Positions 44,465 through 56,279 of a stretch of 56,279 nt of DNA are shown one piece after another; within the stretch, counting starts at the first letter, position 1; every line of letters begins with the position of its first letter. The translations under genes and the position numbers were made by a program. The DNA is from Micrococcales bacterium (GTDB taxonomy: Bacteria; Actinomycetota; Actinomycetes; Actinomycetales; Microbacteriaceae): positions 1 to 56,279 of the forward strand of contig JAHEDU010000001.1 of NCBI GenBank assembly GCA_024641015.1, given 5' to 3'. Below the pieces are notes generated by a model that was not told where the DNA came from, did no database searches, and was given only the letters and a program-made list of their open reading frames with translations.

Positions 44465-45984
44465 CTAACCCCAATCCCCTGCGCGACCCGAACGACCGTC
44501 GACTCGGTCGCATCGCTGGTCCGTCGGGACTCATCATCTTCGGGGTGACGGGTGACCTGTCGCGCAAGAAGCTCATCCCCGCGGTGTACGACCTCGCGAA
44601 CCGCGGTCTGTTGCCGCCCGGATTCGCGCTCGTTGGATTCGCTCGTCGTGACTGGACGAACGAAGAGTTCATGGCGGTCGTTCACGATTCCGTCAAGGAA
44701 TACGCGCGCACGCCGTTCCGCGAGGACGTGTGGGCGCAGCTGTCCGCCGGAATCCGCTTCGTGTCGGGCGACTTCGACGACGACGGCGCGTTCGACCGAC
44801 TCGGCGATACCATCGCCGAACTTGACCGCGTTCGCGGCACGATGGGAAACCACGCGTTCTACCTGTCGATTCCCCCGCGGTCGTTCCCGGTTGTGACGGA
44901 ACAACTCAACCGAAGTGGTCTTGCCACTCCGCAGGACAACCAGTGGCGTCGCGTGGTCATCGAGAAGCCGTTCGGTCACAACCTGCAGACCGCCCGCGAA
45001 CTGAACCAGGTCGTCGAGAGCGTCTTCCCCGCGGATTCGGTTTTCCGCATCGACCACTACCTGGGCAAAGAGACCGTCCAGAACATCCTCGCGCTTCGCT
45101 TCGCCAACACCTTCTACGAACCGTTGTGGAACTCGAACTATGTCGACCACGTCCAGATCACCATGGCCGAGGACGTTGGCGTCGGCGGCCGTGCTGGGTA
45201 CTACGACGGAATCGGCGCCGCACGTGACGTCATCCAAAACCACCTGCTTCAGTTGCTGGCGTTGACCGCGATGGAAGAGCCCGTGTCGTTCGATGCGGCG
45301 GATCTTCGTGCCGAGAAGGAAAAGGTTCTTTCAGCGGTCACTCTGCCCGAAGACCTCGCATTGGCGACCGCTCGCGGCCAGTACACCTCGGGGTGGCAGG
45401 GCGGCGTCCAGGTCACGGGCTTCCTCGAGGAAGAGGGAATGAACCCCAACTCGATTACCGAGACGTACGCCGCGATGCGCGTCGAAATCGACACTCGTCG
45501 CTGGGCGGGCGTGCCGTTCTATCTGCGCGCAGGAAAGCGCCTTGGTCGTCGCGTCACCGAGATCGCGGTCGTGTTCAAGCGTGCACCTCAGTACCTGTTC
45601 GAACCCGGTCAGGTGTCGAGCCTGTCGCAGAACGCGCTCGTTATCCGCGTTCAGCCCGACGAGGGTGTCACCGTCAAATTCGGCTCAAAGGTCCCCGGCG
45701 CCGGTATGCAGGTTCGCGACGTAACCATGGACTTTGGTTACGGTCACGCGTTTACCGAACAGAGCCCCGAAGCCTATGAACGCCTGATTCTGGACGTCCT
45801 GTTGGGTGACCCGCCGTTGTTCCCCCGCCACGAAGAGGTTGAACTGTCGTGGAAGATCCTCGACCCGATCGAGGAATTCTGGGCACAGAGCGGTCGACCG
45901 GAACCGTACGCCCCCGGTTCGTGGGGTCCCGCCTCGGCGGACGCGTTGCTTAACCGTGACGGCCGCGAATGGAGACGCCCGTGA
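44461..45984 (+). CDS. zwf: Glucose-6-phosphate 1-dehydrogenase
   Basis: LIIFGVTGDLSRKKLIPAVYDLANRG, IEKPFGHNLQTARELN, FRIDHYLGKETVQNILALRFAN. Confidence 0.98.
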   Translation: MTNPNPLRDPNDRRLGRIAGPSGLIIFGVTGDLSRKKLIPAVYDLANRGLLPPGFALVGFARRDWTNEEFMAVVHDSVKEYARTPFREDVWAQLSAGIRFVSGDFDDDGAFDRLGDTIAELDRVRGTMGNHAFYLSIPPRSFPVVTEQLNRSGLATPQDNQWRRVVIEKPFGHNLQTARELNQVVESVFPADSVFRIDHYLGKETVQNILALRFANTFYEPLWNSNYVDHVQITMAEDVGVGGRAGYYDGIGAARDVIQNHLLQLLALTAMEEPVSFDAADLRAEKEKVLSAVTLPEDLALATARGQYTSGWQGGVQVTGFLEEEGMNPNSITETYAAMRVEIDTRRWAGVPFYLRAGKRLGRRVTEIAVVFKRAPQYLFEPGQVSSLSQNALVIRVQPDEGVTVKFGSKVPGAGMQVRDVTMDFGYGHAFTEQSPEAYERLILDVLLGDPPLFPRHEEVELSWKILDPIEEFWAQSGRPEPYAPGSWGPASADALLNRDGREWRRP

Positions 45985-46922
45985 TTATTTCGCTTCCCAA
46001 CACCAACGTCGCCAAGATCCTCAAGACGCTGCAGAAGGCCCGCGAAGAGGGCGGCGCGGTCGCTCTCGGCCGCGTTCTCACCCTCGTCATTACGACGACG
46101 AAGGATCGCGCCGAAAAGGTCATCACCGCCGCGAACGATGCGTCTCGTGAACACCCGATGCGCATCATCGTCATTTCTGAAGTTCCGGACGGTTTCACGG
46201 ATAGCCCGCTCGACGCGGAAATTCGCCTTGGCGGTGACGCGGGAGCTTCCGAGGTCATCATCCTCAACGCTGCTGACGACCTCGTTGTCGACCCGCAGGG
46301 ACTCATCAATGGTCTTCTGCTGCCCGACGCGCCGATGGTCGCGTGGTGGCCGGACCGTGCTCCTGGCCATATGTCGGAAACATCGCTGGGCAAGGTCGCT
46401 GGACACCGTATCGCTGACACGATTTACGCTGAGAACCCGCTCGACTTGCTCCGCACTCTCGCCGAGTGCTACGAACCGGGCGATGTGGACTTGGGATGGA
46501 CTCGTCTGACTCAGTGGCGTGCGCTGTTCGCCGCGACTCTCGACAGCGGAAATCACACCGCAATTACTGGTGCGGTTGTGCGCGGAGCGCGAAACAACTC
46601 GGCGCCGATCCTGCTGGCCTCGTGGTTCCGAAGTGAACTCGGCGTTCCGGTCACTCTCGAACTCGGTGACAAAGACCCGCGCGGAAACATTCTCTACGCC
46701 GAGATCACGACCGCAGACGGTCCGATTTCGATCGAGCGAACCGAACCGAGCTTCGCGCAGTTGAAGCAACCCGGACAGCCCGACCACGTCATTTCGCTGC
46801 CGTTCCGTGGTCTCGGTGATTGCCTGGCCGAAGAACTGCGTCGACTCGACGCCGACGTCGTGTTTGGTCGTGTGTTGACCGAGGGACTTCCGAAGCTCGT
46901 CGCCGAATCCCCCGCTCTGTAA
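45981..46922 (+). CDS. opcA: Glucose-6-phosphate dehydrogenase assembly protein OpcA
   Basis: Between zwf and pgl; VIISLPNTNVAKILKTLQKAR, RVLTLVITT, LPDAPMVAWWPDRAP. ATG 45969 is an alternative start. Confidence 0.92.
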   Translation: MIISLPNTNVAKILKTLQKAREEGGAVALGRVLTLVITTTKDRAEKVITAANDASREHPMRIIVISEVPDGFTDSPLDAEIRLGGDAGASEVIILNAADDLVVDPQGLINGLLLPDAPMVAWWPDRAPGHMSETSLGKVAGHRIADTIYAENPLDLLRTLAECYEPGDVDLGWTRLTQWRALFAATLDSGNHTAITGAVVRGARNNSAPILLASWFRSELGVPVTLELGDKDPRGNILYAEITTADGPISIERTEPSFAQLKQPGQPDHVISLPFRGLGDCLAEELRRLDADVVFGRVLTEGLPKLVAESPAL

Positions 46923-47647
46923 TGGACCGCATCGAGGTTTTCGCGACGCGCGCTGGCGTCGAGAACGCCGTTGCAGCGGATGTCCTCACCGAACTCACCC
47001 ACGTCATTTCGAAGCGTGGTCGAGCCGACATCGTTCTCACCGGTGGAACCGTTGGAATTGGCTCGCTCGCTGCCATTGCTGCGCACCCAAACCGGGACAC
47101 CGTCGACTGGTCGGCGGTTCGAGTGTGGTGGGGCGACGAACGCTTTGTTCCGACTGGAGACCCCGACCGAAACGAACTTCAGGCGACGGCGGCATTGCTG
47201 ACACACATTCCGCTGTCCCCCGCGAACGTGTTCCGCTTCCCCGCCGCTGATGGGTTGTCGGTCGAAGCCGCGCGTGATCAATTCGACGCAGTGCTTCGAA
47301 CAGAGTTTGACGGTGACCCGCTCTTCGACGTGGTTCTCAATGGAATTGGACCCGATGGTCACGTTGCGAGTCTGTTCCCGGGCCGAGACCATGGCGCTTC
47401 GGGCGACCTGGTCATTTCAGTTGAGGATTCACCCAAGCCGCCACCCACGCGACTGTCGTTGACGTTTGCCGCCTTGAACCGCGGTTCGAAGGTGTGGATT
47501 GTTGCTGCTGGCACGGACAAGGCCGATGCGATCGGTCGACTCATCGAGGGTGCGCCGGAGGCCGAGATCCCGGCGACGGCGCTCAAGGGAACCGTCGAAA
47601 CGGCGTTGTACGTCGACGAGGCGGCAGCCGCCTCAATTCCCCGCTAG
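46922..47647 (+). CDS. pgl: 6-phosphogluconolactonase
   Basis: VVLTGGTVGIGSLAAI, VRVWWGDERFVPTGDPDRNELQATAALL, DVVLNGIGPDGHVASLFPG. Confidence 0.95.
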   Translation: MDRIEVFATRAGVENAVAADVLTELTHVISKRGRADIVLTGGTVGIGSLAAIAAHPNRDTVDWSAVRVWWGDERFVPTGDPDRNELQATAALLTHIPLSPANVFRFPAADGLSVEAARDQFDAVLRTEFDGDPLFDVVLNGIGPDGHVASLFPGRDHGASGDLVISVEDSPKPPPTRLSLTFAALNRGSKVWIVAAGTDKADAIGRLIEGAPEAEIPATALKGTVETALYVDEAAAASIPR

Positions 47648-47997
47648 TAGGGGCGACCGGTAGTGCGAAGACGTTCGATGGCGTCGGCGAGGATTTCCTG
47701 CGCCTCTTCCTCGGTGCGGCGTTCCTTCACGTACGCGAGGTGAGTCTTGTACGGCTCGGTCTTCGCGATCTGCGGCGGGTTGTTCTTGTCGCGACCAGCG
47801 GGAAGACCCGTGGTCGGTGAATCAATCTGCTCGGGAATCTGGTCGGCGGGAACATCTGCCGCGTAATAGCGAATGGTTTCGTTGCCTTCGACGTCCCAGT
47901 ACGAAACGGCGATGCGTTCGGCGTGGTTACCGTGGTCCTGCTCGCCCATCGGGCCCGAGCCGACTCGCGTTCCGCGAATCGCGTTACCGCCGGCCAC
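47644..47997 (-). CDS. RbpA-like RNA polymerase-binding paralogue (next to secG), cysteine-free
   Basis: AIRGTRVGSGPMGEQDHGNHAERIAVSYW...GLPAGRDKNNPPQIAKTEPYKTHLAYVKERRTEEEAQEILADAIERL; matches the recalled family beside secG in actinobacteria. Confidence 0.8.
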   Translation of the reverse strand: MAGGNAIRGTRVGSGPMGEQDHGNHAERIAVSYWDVEGNETIRYYAADVPADQIPEQIDSPTTGLPAGRDKNNPPQIAKTEPYKTHLAYVKERRTEEEAQEILADAIERLRTTGRPY

Positions 47998-47998
47998 G

Positions 47999-48247
47999 TT
48001 AGACCAGCCCGAAGCGCGTGAAGAGACCGATGGTGACGACGGCGAGAACCCAGATGACCGCGATGATGATCGTCAGTCGGTTGAGGTTTCGTTCAGCGAC
48101 ACCGCTAGAGCCGAGGTTCGAGGTGACGCCGCCACCGAACATGTCGGACAGTCCCCCGCCGCGACCGCGGTGCAGAAGGATGGTCAGCGTGAGCAGGATG
48201 CTGGTGATAGCGAGCACGACCTGCACGATGATGTAGAGAATGTCCAT
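47999..48247 (-). CDS. secG: Preprotein translocase subunit SecG
   Basis: Two-TM small protein with LTILLHRGRGGGLSDMFGGGVTSNLGSSGVAERNLNRLT. Confidence 0.95.
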   Translation of the reverse strand: MDILYIIVQVVLAITSILLTLTILLHRGRGGGLSDMFGGGVTSNLGSSGVAERNLNRLTIIIAVIWVLAVVTIGLFTRFGLV

Positions 48248-48271
48248 GATGTCCTAACGTTCCTTGTTAGT

Positions 48272-49057
48272 TTACGCGATGACGTGCTTGGGGAATTGAA
48301 CAATCTTGGCAAATTCCTCGACGTCGAGGCTGGCGCCTCCGACGAGGGCGCCATCGACGTCCTTTTCGCGCATGAATGACGCGATGTTGATCGACTTCAC
48401 TGAACCGCCGTACAGAACGCGAGTTGCTGCGGCAGCGTCGTCGCCGAGCACTTCAGCGATGACCGCTCGAAGGGCTGCACACACTTCCTGAGCCTGTGCG
48501 GGCGTTGCCGCTTGACCGGAACCGATAGCCCAGACCGGCTCGTAGGCAACAACGATATCGGCGTCCTTGGGAAGTTCCGCGAGAACCGTACGCAACTGAC
48601 CGACAGGAACGGCGCTGGCGCCAAACTTCTCGAGGTCCTCGCTGGTTTCGCCAACACAGATGACCGGCACGAGTCCGTGCTTGATTGCCGCAAGTGTCTT
48701 CGCCGTGACGAGAGCGTCGTCTTCGTGGTGGTCCTGGCGGCGCTCCGAGTGACCGATGATGACGTAACGGCAACCGAGCTTCGCGAGGAATTCACCCGAG
48801 ATGTCGCCGGTGTGTGCGCCCGAATCGAACGGTGACAGGTCCTGGCCGCCGAATGCGAACTCAAGACGGTCCGCTTCGATCGTCGTCTGAACAGAACGAA
48901 TGTCGGTGAACGGCGGGAACACTGCAACCTCGACCGCTGCGGCCGAGTGCTTGGCGTCTTTGAGCGTCCACGCGAGCTTCTGCACGAAGGCGATGGAACG
49001 GAGGTGGTCGAAATTCATCTTCCAGTTGCCCGCGATGAGCGGTCTGCGATCTACCAT
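48272..49057 (-). CDS. tpiA: Triosephosphate isomerase
   Basis: [44 protein letters not shown]. Confidence 0.98.
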   Translation of the reverse strand: MVDRRPLIAGNWKMNFDHLRSIAFVQKLAWTLKDAKHSAAAVEVAVFPPFTDIRSVQTTIEADRLEFAFGGQDLSPFDSGAHTGDISGEFLAKLGCRYVIIGHSERRQDHHEDDALVTAKTLAAIKHGLVPVICVGETSEDLEKFGASAVPVGQLRTVLAELPKDADIVVAYEPVWAIGSGQAATPAQAQEVCAALRAVIAEVLGDDAAAATRVLYGGSVKSINIASFMREKDVDGALVGGASLDVEEFAKIVQFPKHVIA

Positions 49058-50262
49058 CCGAGTACCTCCAGTCCAGGCAAGGACTTCCCCTCGAGGAATT
49101 CGAGGCTGGCACCCCCACCAGTAGAAATGTGCCCGAAGTTGTCTTCGGGGAAGCCGAGTGCACGAACAGCAGCGGCAGAGTCGCCACCACCAACGACGCC
49201 GAGACCGTCAACCTTGGTCAACGCTTCGGCGACGGTGCGAGTACCGGCTGCAAAGGCGGCCATTTCGAAGACGCCCATCGGTCCGTTCCAGAAAACCGTC
49301 TTCGACGATTCGATGAGTGATGCGAAGTGAGCTGCGGTTTCGGGGCCGATGTCGAGTCCCATTCCGGCTTCACCGAAGGGCGACAATTCAATCGCGTCAG
49401 CGCTGACCGTGACGTGGTCCGCGTCAGCGGCGAAACGTTCAGCAACGACAACGTCCGTCGGCAGAACGATTTCGACTCCCCGCTTTTCGGCTTCGGCAAG
49501 GTAACCCAACACCGTGTCGATCTTGTCCGTCTCGCAAAGCGAGGCACCGATTGACTTGCCCTGCGCGGCGAGGAATGTGAACAACATTCCCCCACCGATG
49601 AGGAGGCGGTCAACGCGCGGCAAAAGGTGTTCGATGACACCGAGCTTGTCCGAGACCTTTGAGCCGCCCAAAACGACCGTGTACGGGCGCTGTGTGTCAG
49701 TTGTGAGCCGGCGAAGAACGTCGGTCTCGCCCGCGACCAGCAGTCCAGCTGCGCTGGGGACGGCCTTTGCCGTCTCGTAGACACTCGCTTGCTTGCGGTG
49801 AACGACACCAAAACCGTCCGACACGAACGCGTCAACACCCTGAACCAGCAATTCAGCAAACTCTTCGCGCTCGGCGTCGACCTTGGACGTTTCGCGAGGG
49901 TCAAAGCGCAGGTTCTCGAGAACGAGTACCTGACCCGCGGTCAGCGCGCCGCGCTTGGCGGTCGCATCGGCTCCGACGGTATCCGACGCGAACGAAACGG
50001 GTGCGTCGAGAAGTTCGCCGAGTCGAGCGGCAACCGGAGCGAGCGAGTACGCCGCGTCCGGTGCGCCGTCGGGACGACCCAGGTGCGACATCGTGATGAC
50101 TGCCGCTCCTGCGTCGAGAAGGTGCTGGATCGTGGGTACGGAGGCGCGGATGCGACCGTCATCGGTGATGACGCCGTCCTTCAGCGGGACGTTGAAGTCG
50201 CACCGCACGAGAACGGTCTTGCCGTTCAGGTCTCCGAGGGTGTCGAGCGTTCGCAGCGACAT
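49051..50262 (-). CDS. pgk: Phosphoglycerate kinase
   Basis: [59 protein letters not shown]. Confidence 0.98.
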   Translation of the reverse strand: MSLRTLDTLGDLNGKTVLVRCDFNVPLKDGVITDDGRIRASVPTIQHLLDAGAAVITMSHLGRPDGAPDAAYSLAPVAARLGELLDAPVSFASDTVGADATAKRGALTAGQVLVLENLRFDPRETSKVDAEREEFAELLVQGVDAFVSDGFGVVHRKQASVYETAKAVPSAAGLLVAGETDVLRRLTTDTQRPYTVVLGGSKVSDKLGVIEHLLPRVDRLLIGGGMLFTFLAAQGKSIGASLCETDKIDTVLGYLAEAEKRGVEIVLPTDVVVAERFAADADHVTVSADAIELSPFGEAGMGLDIGPETAAHFASLIESSKTVFWNGPMGVFEMAAFAAGTRTVAEALTKVDGLGVVGGGDSAAAVRALGFPEDNFGHISTGGGASLEFLEGKSLPGLEVLGW

Positions 50263-51959
<1,697 letters not shown>

Positions 51960-51982
51960 GTGGTGCTCCTTTGATTGTTGGG

Positions 51983-52957
51983 TTAGTCGGTGATATCCGG
52001 AATGCCGTCCGATGTGTTCGGAATTCCGAGGTCTGAAGCCTTTTTGTCGGCCATTGCGAGCAGTCGACGAATGCGTCCGGCTACCGCGTCCTTTGTCATG
52101 ATGGGGTTCGCGTAGTGTCCCAGCTCGTCGAGGCTCGCCTCGCGGTGGTCCAGGCGAAGGCGTCCGGCGTACGACAGGTGGTCTGGGATGCCGTCGCCCA
52201 GGATTTCGAACGCGCGCTCCACACGTGCACAGGCAGCAACGGCTGCGGCGGCGGAGCGGCGAAGGTTCGCATCGTCGAAGTTGACGAGTCGGTTGGCGTT
52301 GGCTCGAACTTCGCGGGTCGCACGCGCCTCAATCCATTCGGCGAGAGTGTTGGGGGCACCGATTGCGCCTAGGAAAGCCGAAATGGCGTCGGCGTCGCGG
52401 ATGACGACACGGAAACCTCCACGAACATCACGTGTTTTCGCCGAAATGTTCAGTCGACCGCAGGCACCAACCAACGCCATAGCGGCTTCGTTGGTCGGAG
52501 CAATGATTTCAATCGTCTGGCTGCGACCGGGATCGGAGAGAATTCCACGGGCGAGGAACGCGCCACGCAGCACACCGGCAATGTCGCCGACGGGTGCGGT
52601 CGTCAGCTTGTTGGGAAGGCCGCGAACTGCGCGACGACGAGCGTCGATCAACCCAACGTTGCGCGCGAGCTGCTCGGCACCGTCCGCAACGCGAACCAGG
52701 TAGGTTTCGATCTTCTTGTTCGCGTTGGCGGGAGACGTCTTCGCACCCGACTGCAGTCCGAACGCGGCGTGAATCGCTTTGCGCAGGCGCTGTGCAGAGG
52801 CGAGGTGGTCCAGCTCGACATCGATGGCGAGTGATCCCTTGACGAGGTGCATGAGCCCGGCAAAACGCAGAATCGTGGCAATCTCGGCGACGCGAATGGA
52901 CGACGAGGGGTCGTTTACGGCGACCAACTCATCTTTCACTCGTGTCGTCAACGACAT
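51983..52957 (-). CDS. whiA: DNA-binding protein WhiA
   Basis: [72 protein letters not shown]. Confidence 0.97.
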   Translation of the reverse strand: MSLTTRVKDELVAVNDPSSSIRVAEIATILRFAGLMHLVKGSLAIDVELDHLASAQRLRKAIHAAFGLQSGAKTSPANANKKIETYLVRVADGAEQLARNVGLIDARRRAVRGLPNKLTTAPVGDIAGVLRGAFLARGILSDPGRSQTIEIIAPTNEAAMALVGACGRLNISAKTRDVRGGFRVVIRDADAISAFLGAIGAPNTLAEWIEARATREVRANANRLVNFDDANLRRSAAAAVAACARVERAFEILGDGIPDHLSYAGRLRLDHREASLDELGHYANPIMTKDAVAGRIRRLLAMADKKASDLGIPNTSDGIPDITD

Positions 52958-52960
52958 GCT

Positions 52961-53833
52961 CTATTCCCGTCCAATATCGCGGTGTTTAAGGGTGACAGAG
53001 ACGCCGGGAATCGTTCCGATTCGACGAGCGAGCTCTTCGGAGATGGCAACACTACGGTGCTTGCCACCCGTACATCCTATTGCGATGGTGGCATAGCGCT
53101 TGTGCTCGCGAATATAGCCCTTGAGCGTCGGCTCAATCATGTTGATGAACCCCGACAGATACTGTTCGACGTCCGGGTGCCCCAGTACGAAAGCCTGGAC
53201 ATCGGGATTGAGTCCGTTCTCGTGTCGCAAGTTCTCGCTCCAGAACGGGTTCGGCAGGAAACGAACGTCGGCCATGAGGTCGGCGTCGACGGGAATGCCG
53301 TTCTTGAACCCGAATGACTCGACGACGACGTTGATGACGGGCTGCGTTTCCGACTGGAAGCTCTCGTGAACGAGCGTTGCGGTCTGGTTCGGGTTGAGGC
53401 CGGTGGTGTCGACCACGACATCGGCCAGTTCGCGCAATTTCGCGAGACGCGATCGTTCGAGTCGAATGCCGTCGAGGATCGTGCCCTTGCCTTGAAGTGG
53501 GTGCGGACGTCGAACGGCCTCGTATCGCTTGACGAGGTCAGCGTCGGTGGCATCGAGGAACAGCACGCGCAAGTCAACTTGTTCGCGAATGCCGGCGATC
53601 AACGGTTCGACCTCTTCGACCGAAGTACCGCCTCGAACGTCGACCACAACGGCAAGGCGGGACAGCGTCGATTCGGGGTATGTCGCCAGTTCAACCAGTG
53701 ACGGCAACAACTGTGCCGGAAGGTTATCGATGACGCGCCAACCACCGTCTTCGAGGGCGTGAGCCGCCGTGGAACGACCGGCGCCGGATAGTCCGGTGAC
53801 GATGATGAGATGGGCGTTCGAAGGCTCTGTCAT
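52961..53833 (-). CDS. rapZ: RNase adapter protein RapZ
   Basis: LIIVTGLSGAGRSTAAHALEDGGWRVIDNLP, LRHENGLNPDVQAFVLG, IAIGCTGGKHRSVAISEELA. Confidence 0.97.
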   Translation of the reverse strand: MTEPSNAHLIIVTGLSGAGRSTAAHALEDGGWRVIDNLPAQLLPSLVELATYPESTLSRLAVVVDVRGGTSVEEVEPLIAGIREQVDLRVLFLDATDADLVKRYEAVRRPHPLQGKGTILDGIRLERSRLAKLRELADVVVDTTGLNPNQTATLVHESFQSETQPVINVVVESFGFKNGIPVDADLMADVRFLPNPFWSENLRHENGLNPDVQAFVLGHPDVEQYLSGFINMIEPTLKGYIREHKRYATIAIGCTGGKHRSVAISEELARRIGTIPGVSVTLKHRDIGRE

Positions 53834-53845
53834 GGCGCTTTCAGC

Positions 53846-55690
53846 CTAGTCCTGTGCGGTTTCACCAGAAAGCGCAGAAACAATACGTTCCGCGGTGTTA
53901 CGGCCGATTCCTGGAACACGCTCGATCTCGTCGACGGACGCCTGTCGTACTGCCGTCGGGCTCCCGAAATGCGAGATGAGTGCCTTGACGCGAGTTGGCC
54001 CGATTCCGTCGAGTTCGGCCAGTTCCGACGTGAGAGTTTTGGTGCGCTTGGAACGTTGATACCGAATGGCGAAACGGTGCGCTTCATCACGCGCGCGCTG
54101 CACCAGATACAACGCTTCGGAGTTTCGGGGCAAGATCACCGGGAAGCTCTCCCCCGGCAGCCACATCTCTTCGAGTCGTTTGGCCAGCCCGACCACACTG
54201 ACGCCGGTGAGTCCGACGTCCGTGATCGCACGGTGTGCTGCGTTCACCTGCGGTTGGCCGCCGTCGACGAGCAACAGACTCGTGGGATAGCGCATGGTGC
54301 CGTTCTCCTCGAGCAGGCGCGTTGCTCGACGGGTCACCACTTGGTACATCGCTTCGGTGTCGTCCCGGGCGCTGGCCACACCAAAGTGGCGGTAATCGGC
54401 GTTGATGGGCAGCCCGTCCTCGAATACGACGAGCGAGCCGACGATGTCCGTGCCCCCCAGGTGCGAAATATCAATGCACTCTAGGCGCAGGGGCGCTTCC
54501 GGAAGGCCCAGGGCGTCACGCAGGTCCTCCAGCGCGCGAGAACGCGCCACGAAGTCGGTTGAGCGGTGCAATTCGTGTTCGGCGAGTGCGAGTGCCGCAT
54601 TCTTCGTCACGCTCTCCAGCAGCGTCACACGGTCACCGCGTTTCGGAACGTGAATGCCGACTTTGCCCTTGAGCCCAGCGTCGACTCGGGATTTAGTCAA
54701 CAGAGCGCCCAACGCCTCCATCGACGACGGTTCGAACGGCACATCAATCAACGCCGGCGAGGCGTCGTGCTCATAGACGTTTTCGATGGCGAGTTCAAGA
54801 ATGTCGGCACGGTCCATTTCGAGTTCGGTGTCGACCGTCCACGAACGCGTGCCGCGGACGCGACCAGCTCGGACGTGGAAGATCGCCACAGCCGCGGACA
54901 GCTCGCTGGCGGCGAACCCGATGATGTCGACGTCGAGTTCGTCGCGCAGAACCACGGCGCTTTTTTCGGCGATGGCTCGGAGTGCCTGGCGTTGGTCGCG
55001 GAACTTGGCCGCCGATTCAAAGTCGTGGCGATCCGATGCTGCTTCCATTCGAGCGGTGAGGTCATCGATAACCGTCGAATCCTGTGTCGACATGAACGAA
55101 ACGAAATCCTGGGCAATGGCTCGGTGCTCGTCCACGGATACGCGACCGACGCACGGGGCGGCGCACTTCCCGATGTCCCCCAGTAAACAGGGGCGGTCCT
55201 TGCGCCTCGCCTGCTCGAACTGGCTCTTCTCGCACGAACGAACGGGGTACACCATCAAGAGCATGTCGAGGGTCTCACGAACCGCCCACGCCTTGGTGAA
55301 CGGGCCGAAATAGACGGTTCCGTCCTTCGCGCGCTGACGAGCGAGCGTCGCCCGCGGGTACTCGTCCCCCATCGTCACCGCGAGATACGGATACCCCTTG
55401 TCATCGCGGAACTGAATGTTGAACGGTGGTCGAAATTCTTTGATCCACGTGAACTCGAGGTGCAGCGCCTCCAGTTCCGTGCCAACGACCGTCCAATCGA
55501 CGCGGACGGCAGTCGACACCATCCGTCGCGTGCGCTCCAACAATCCAGCGGGTGACTGGAAGTACGTCGATAGTCGGTTGCGAAGGTTCTTCGCCTTGCC
55601 GACATACAGAATCCGGTCGTTCGCGTCGAAGAACCGATACACACCGGGATCCGTCGGAATCGACCGCGGTGCCGGGTGCCAGTCGGTCAT
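53846..55690 (-). CDS. uvrC: Excinuclease ABC subunit C
   Basis: [68 protein letters not shown]-terminal HhH. Confidence 0.98.
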   Translation of the reverse strand: MTDWHPAPRSIPTDPGVYRFFDANDRILYVGKAKNLRNRLSTYFQSPAGLLERTRRMVSTAVRVDWTVVGTELEALHLEFTWIKEFRPPFNIQFRDDKGYPYLAVTMGDEYPRATLARQRAKDGTVYFGPFTKAWAVRETLDMLLMVYPVRSCEKSQFEQARRKDRPCLLGDIGKCAAPCVGRVSVDEHRAIAQDFVSFMSTQDSTVIDDLTARMEAASDRHDFESAAKFRDQRQALRAIAEKSAVVLRDELDVDIIGFAASELSAAVAIFHVRAGRVRGTRSWTVDTELEMDRADILELAIENVYEHDASPALIDVPFEPSSMEALGALLTKSRVDAGLKGKVGIHVPKRGDRVTLLESVTKNAALALAEHELHRSTDFVARSRALEDLRDALGLPEAPLRLECIDISHLGGTDIVGSLVVFEDGLPINADYRHFGVASARDDTEAMYQVVTRRATRLLEENGTMRYPTSLLLVDGGQPQVNAAHRAITDVGLTGVSVVGLAKRLEEMWLPGESFPVILPRNSEALYLVQRARDEAHRFAIRYQRSKRTKTLTSELAELDGIGPTRVKALISHFGSPTAVRQASVDEIERVPGIGRNTAERIVSALSGETAQD

Positions 55691-56279
55691 TTCGCGAGAA
55701 TCTCCGCGAGGAAGTGGCCGGTGTGGCTTGCCTTCACCTTCGCGACATCCTCGGGGGTTCCGGTGGCGACAATCTTTCCGCCGCCATCTCCACCTTCGGG
55801 ACCGAGGTCGATGAGGTGGTCGGCCGAACGGATGACGTCGAGGTTGTGCTCGATCACGATGACCGTGTTTCCCTTGTCGACGAGAGTGTGCAAAACCGTG
55901 AGCAGACGGCGCACGTCCTCGAAGTGAAGTCCCGTAGTCGGTTCGTCGAGCACGTACACCGTACGACCCGTCGAGCGACGCTGGAGTTCCGTGGCGAGCT
56001 TGACGCGCTGGGCTTCACCACCAGACAGGGTCGTGGCTGCCTGACCGAGTCGAACGTAACCGAGCCCCACGTCACGAAGCGTCTTCATGAAGCGGTGGAT
56101 CGAGCTGATGGCTTCGAAGAACTTCTCCGCCTCCTCGATAGGCATCTCGAGGACGTCAGAAATCGTCTTGCCCTTGTAGCGGACCGTCAGCGTTTCGCGG
56201 TTGTAGCGCTTTCCGTGGCATTCCTCGCACTCGACGTACACGTCGGGAAGGAAGTTCATCTCGATCTTGATCGTTCCGT
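55687..56279 (-). CDS. uvrA: Excinuclease ABC subunit A, C-terminal part (5' end outside window)
   Basis: [70 protein letters not shown]; frame stays open to window end. Confidence 0.97.
   Translation of the reverse strand, partial: GTIKIEMNFLPDVYVECEECHGKRYNRETLTVRYKGKTISDVLEMPIEEAEKFFEAISSIHRFMKTLRDVGLGYVRLGQAATTLSGGEAQRVKLATELQRRSTGRTVYVLDEPTTGLHFEDVRRLLTVLHTLVDKGNTVIVIEHNLDVIRSADHLIDLGPEGGDGGGKIVATGTPEDVAKVKASHTGHFLAEILAK

Overview
This is a densely packed core-genome segment of a high-GC actinobacterium. Gene order resembles Microbacteriaceae, probably a small streamlined genome; this is inferred from protein similarity and synteny recalled from memory, with no search run. About 58 protein genes and one tRNA can be supported. 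They include rbpA (partial)-ppm1-lnt-helY-tatC-tatA-pafC-pafB, an SOS mutasome cassette (imuA'-imuB-dnaE2) facing dinB, treS, glgA|glgC, serB, SURF1, ABC-F, the sufT-C-Rieske-D-B operon, ctaA/ctaB, tkt-tal-pgi-zwf-opcA-pgl, an RbpA-like paralogue-secG-tpiA-pgk-gap, sodA, and whiA-rapZ-uvrC-uvrA (partial). I saw no mobile element, prophage, CRISPR array or obvious novel multi-gene system. The most interesting signals are architectural: (1) 7 of 9 convergent gene pairs are interlocked by exactly 4 nt, with both stop codons in one YTAR tetramer; (2) at least 14 operon-leading genes have a -10-like hexamer (TANNNT in 13, GATAAT in one) exactly 6-7 nt before ATG/GTG, which predicts leaderless mRNAs and includes a 19-bp treS/hydrolase divergent promoter with overlapping -10s; (3) a perfect palindromic SOS box overlaps the predicted leaderless start codon of imuA'. 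Secondary signals are an ImuB with a degenerate beta-clamp motif, a cysteine-free RbpA-like protein, no yvcK between rapZ and whiA, and a structured leader upstream of tkt.
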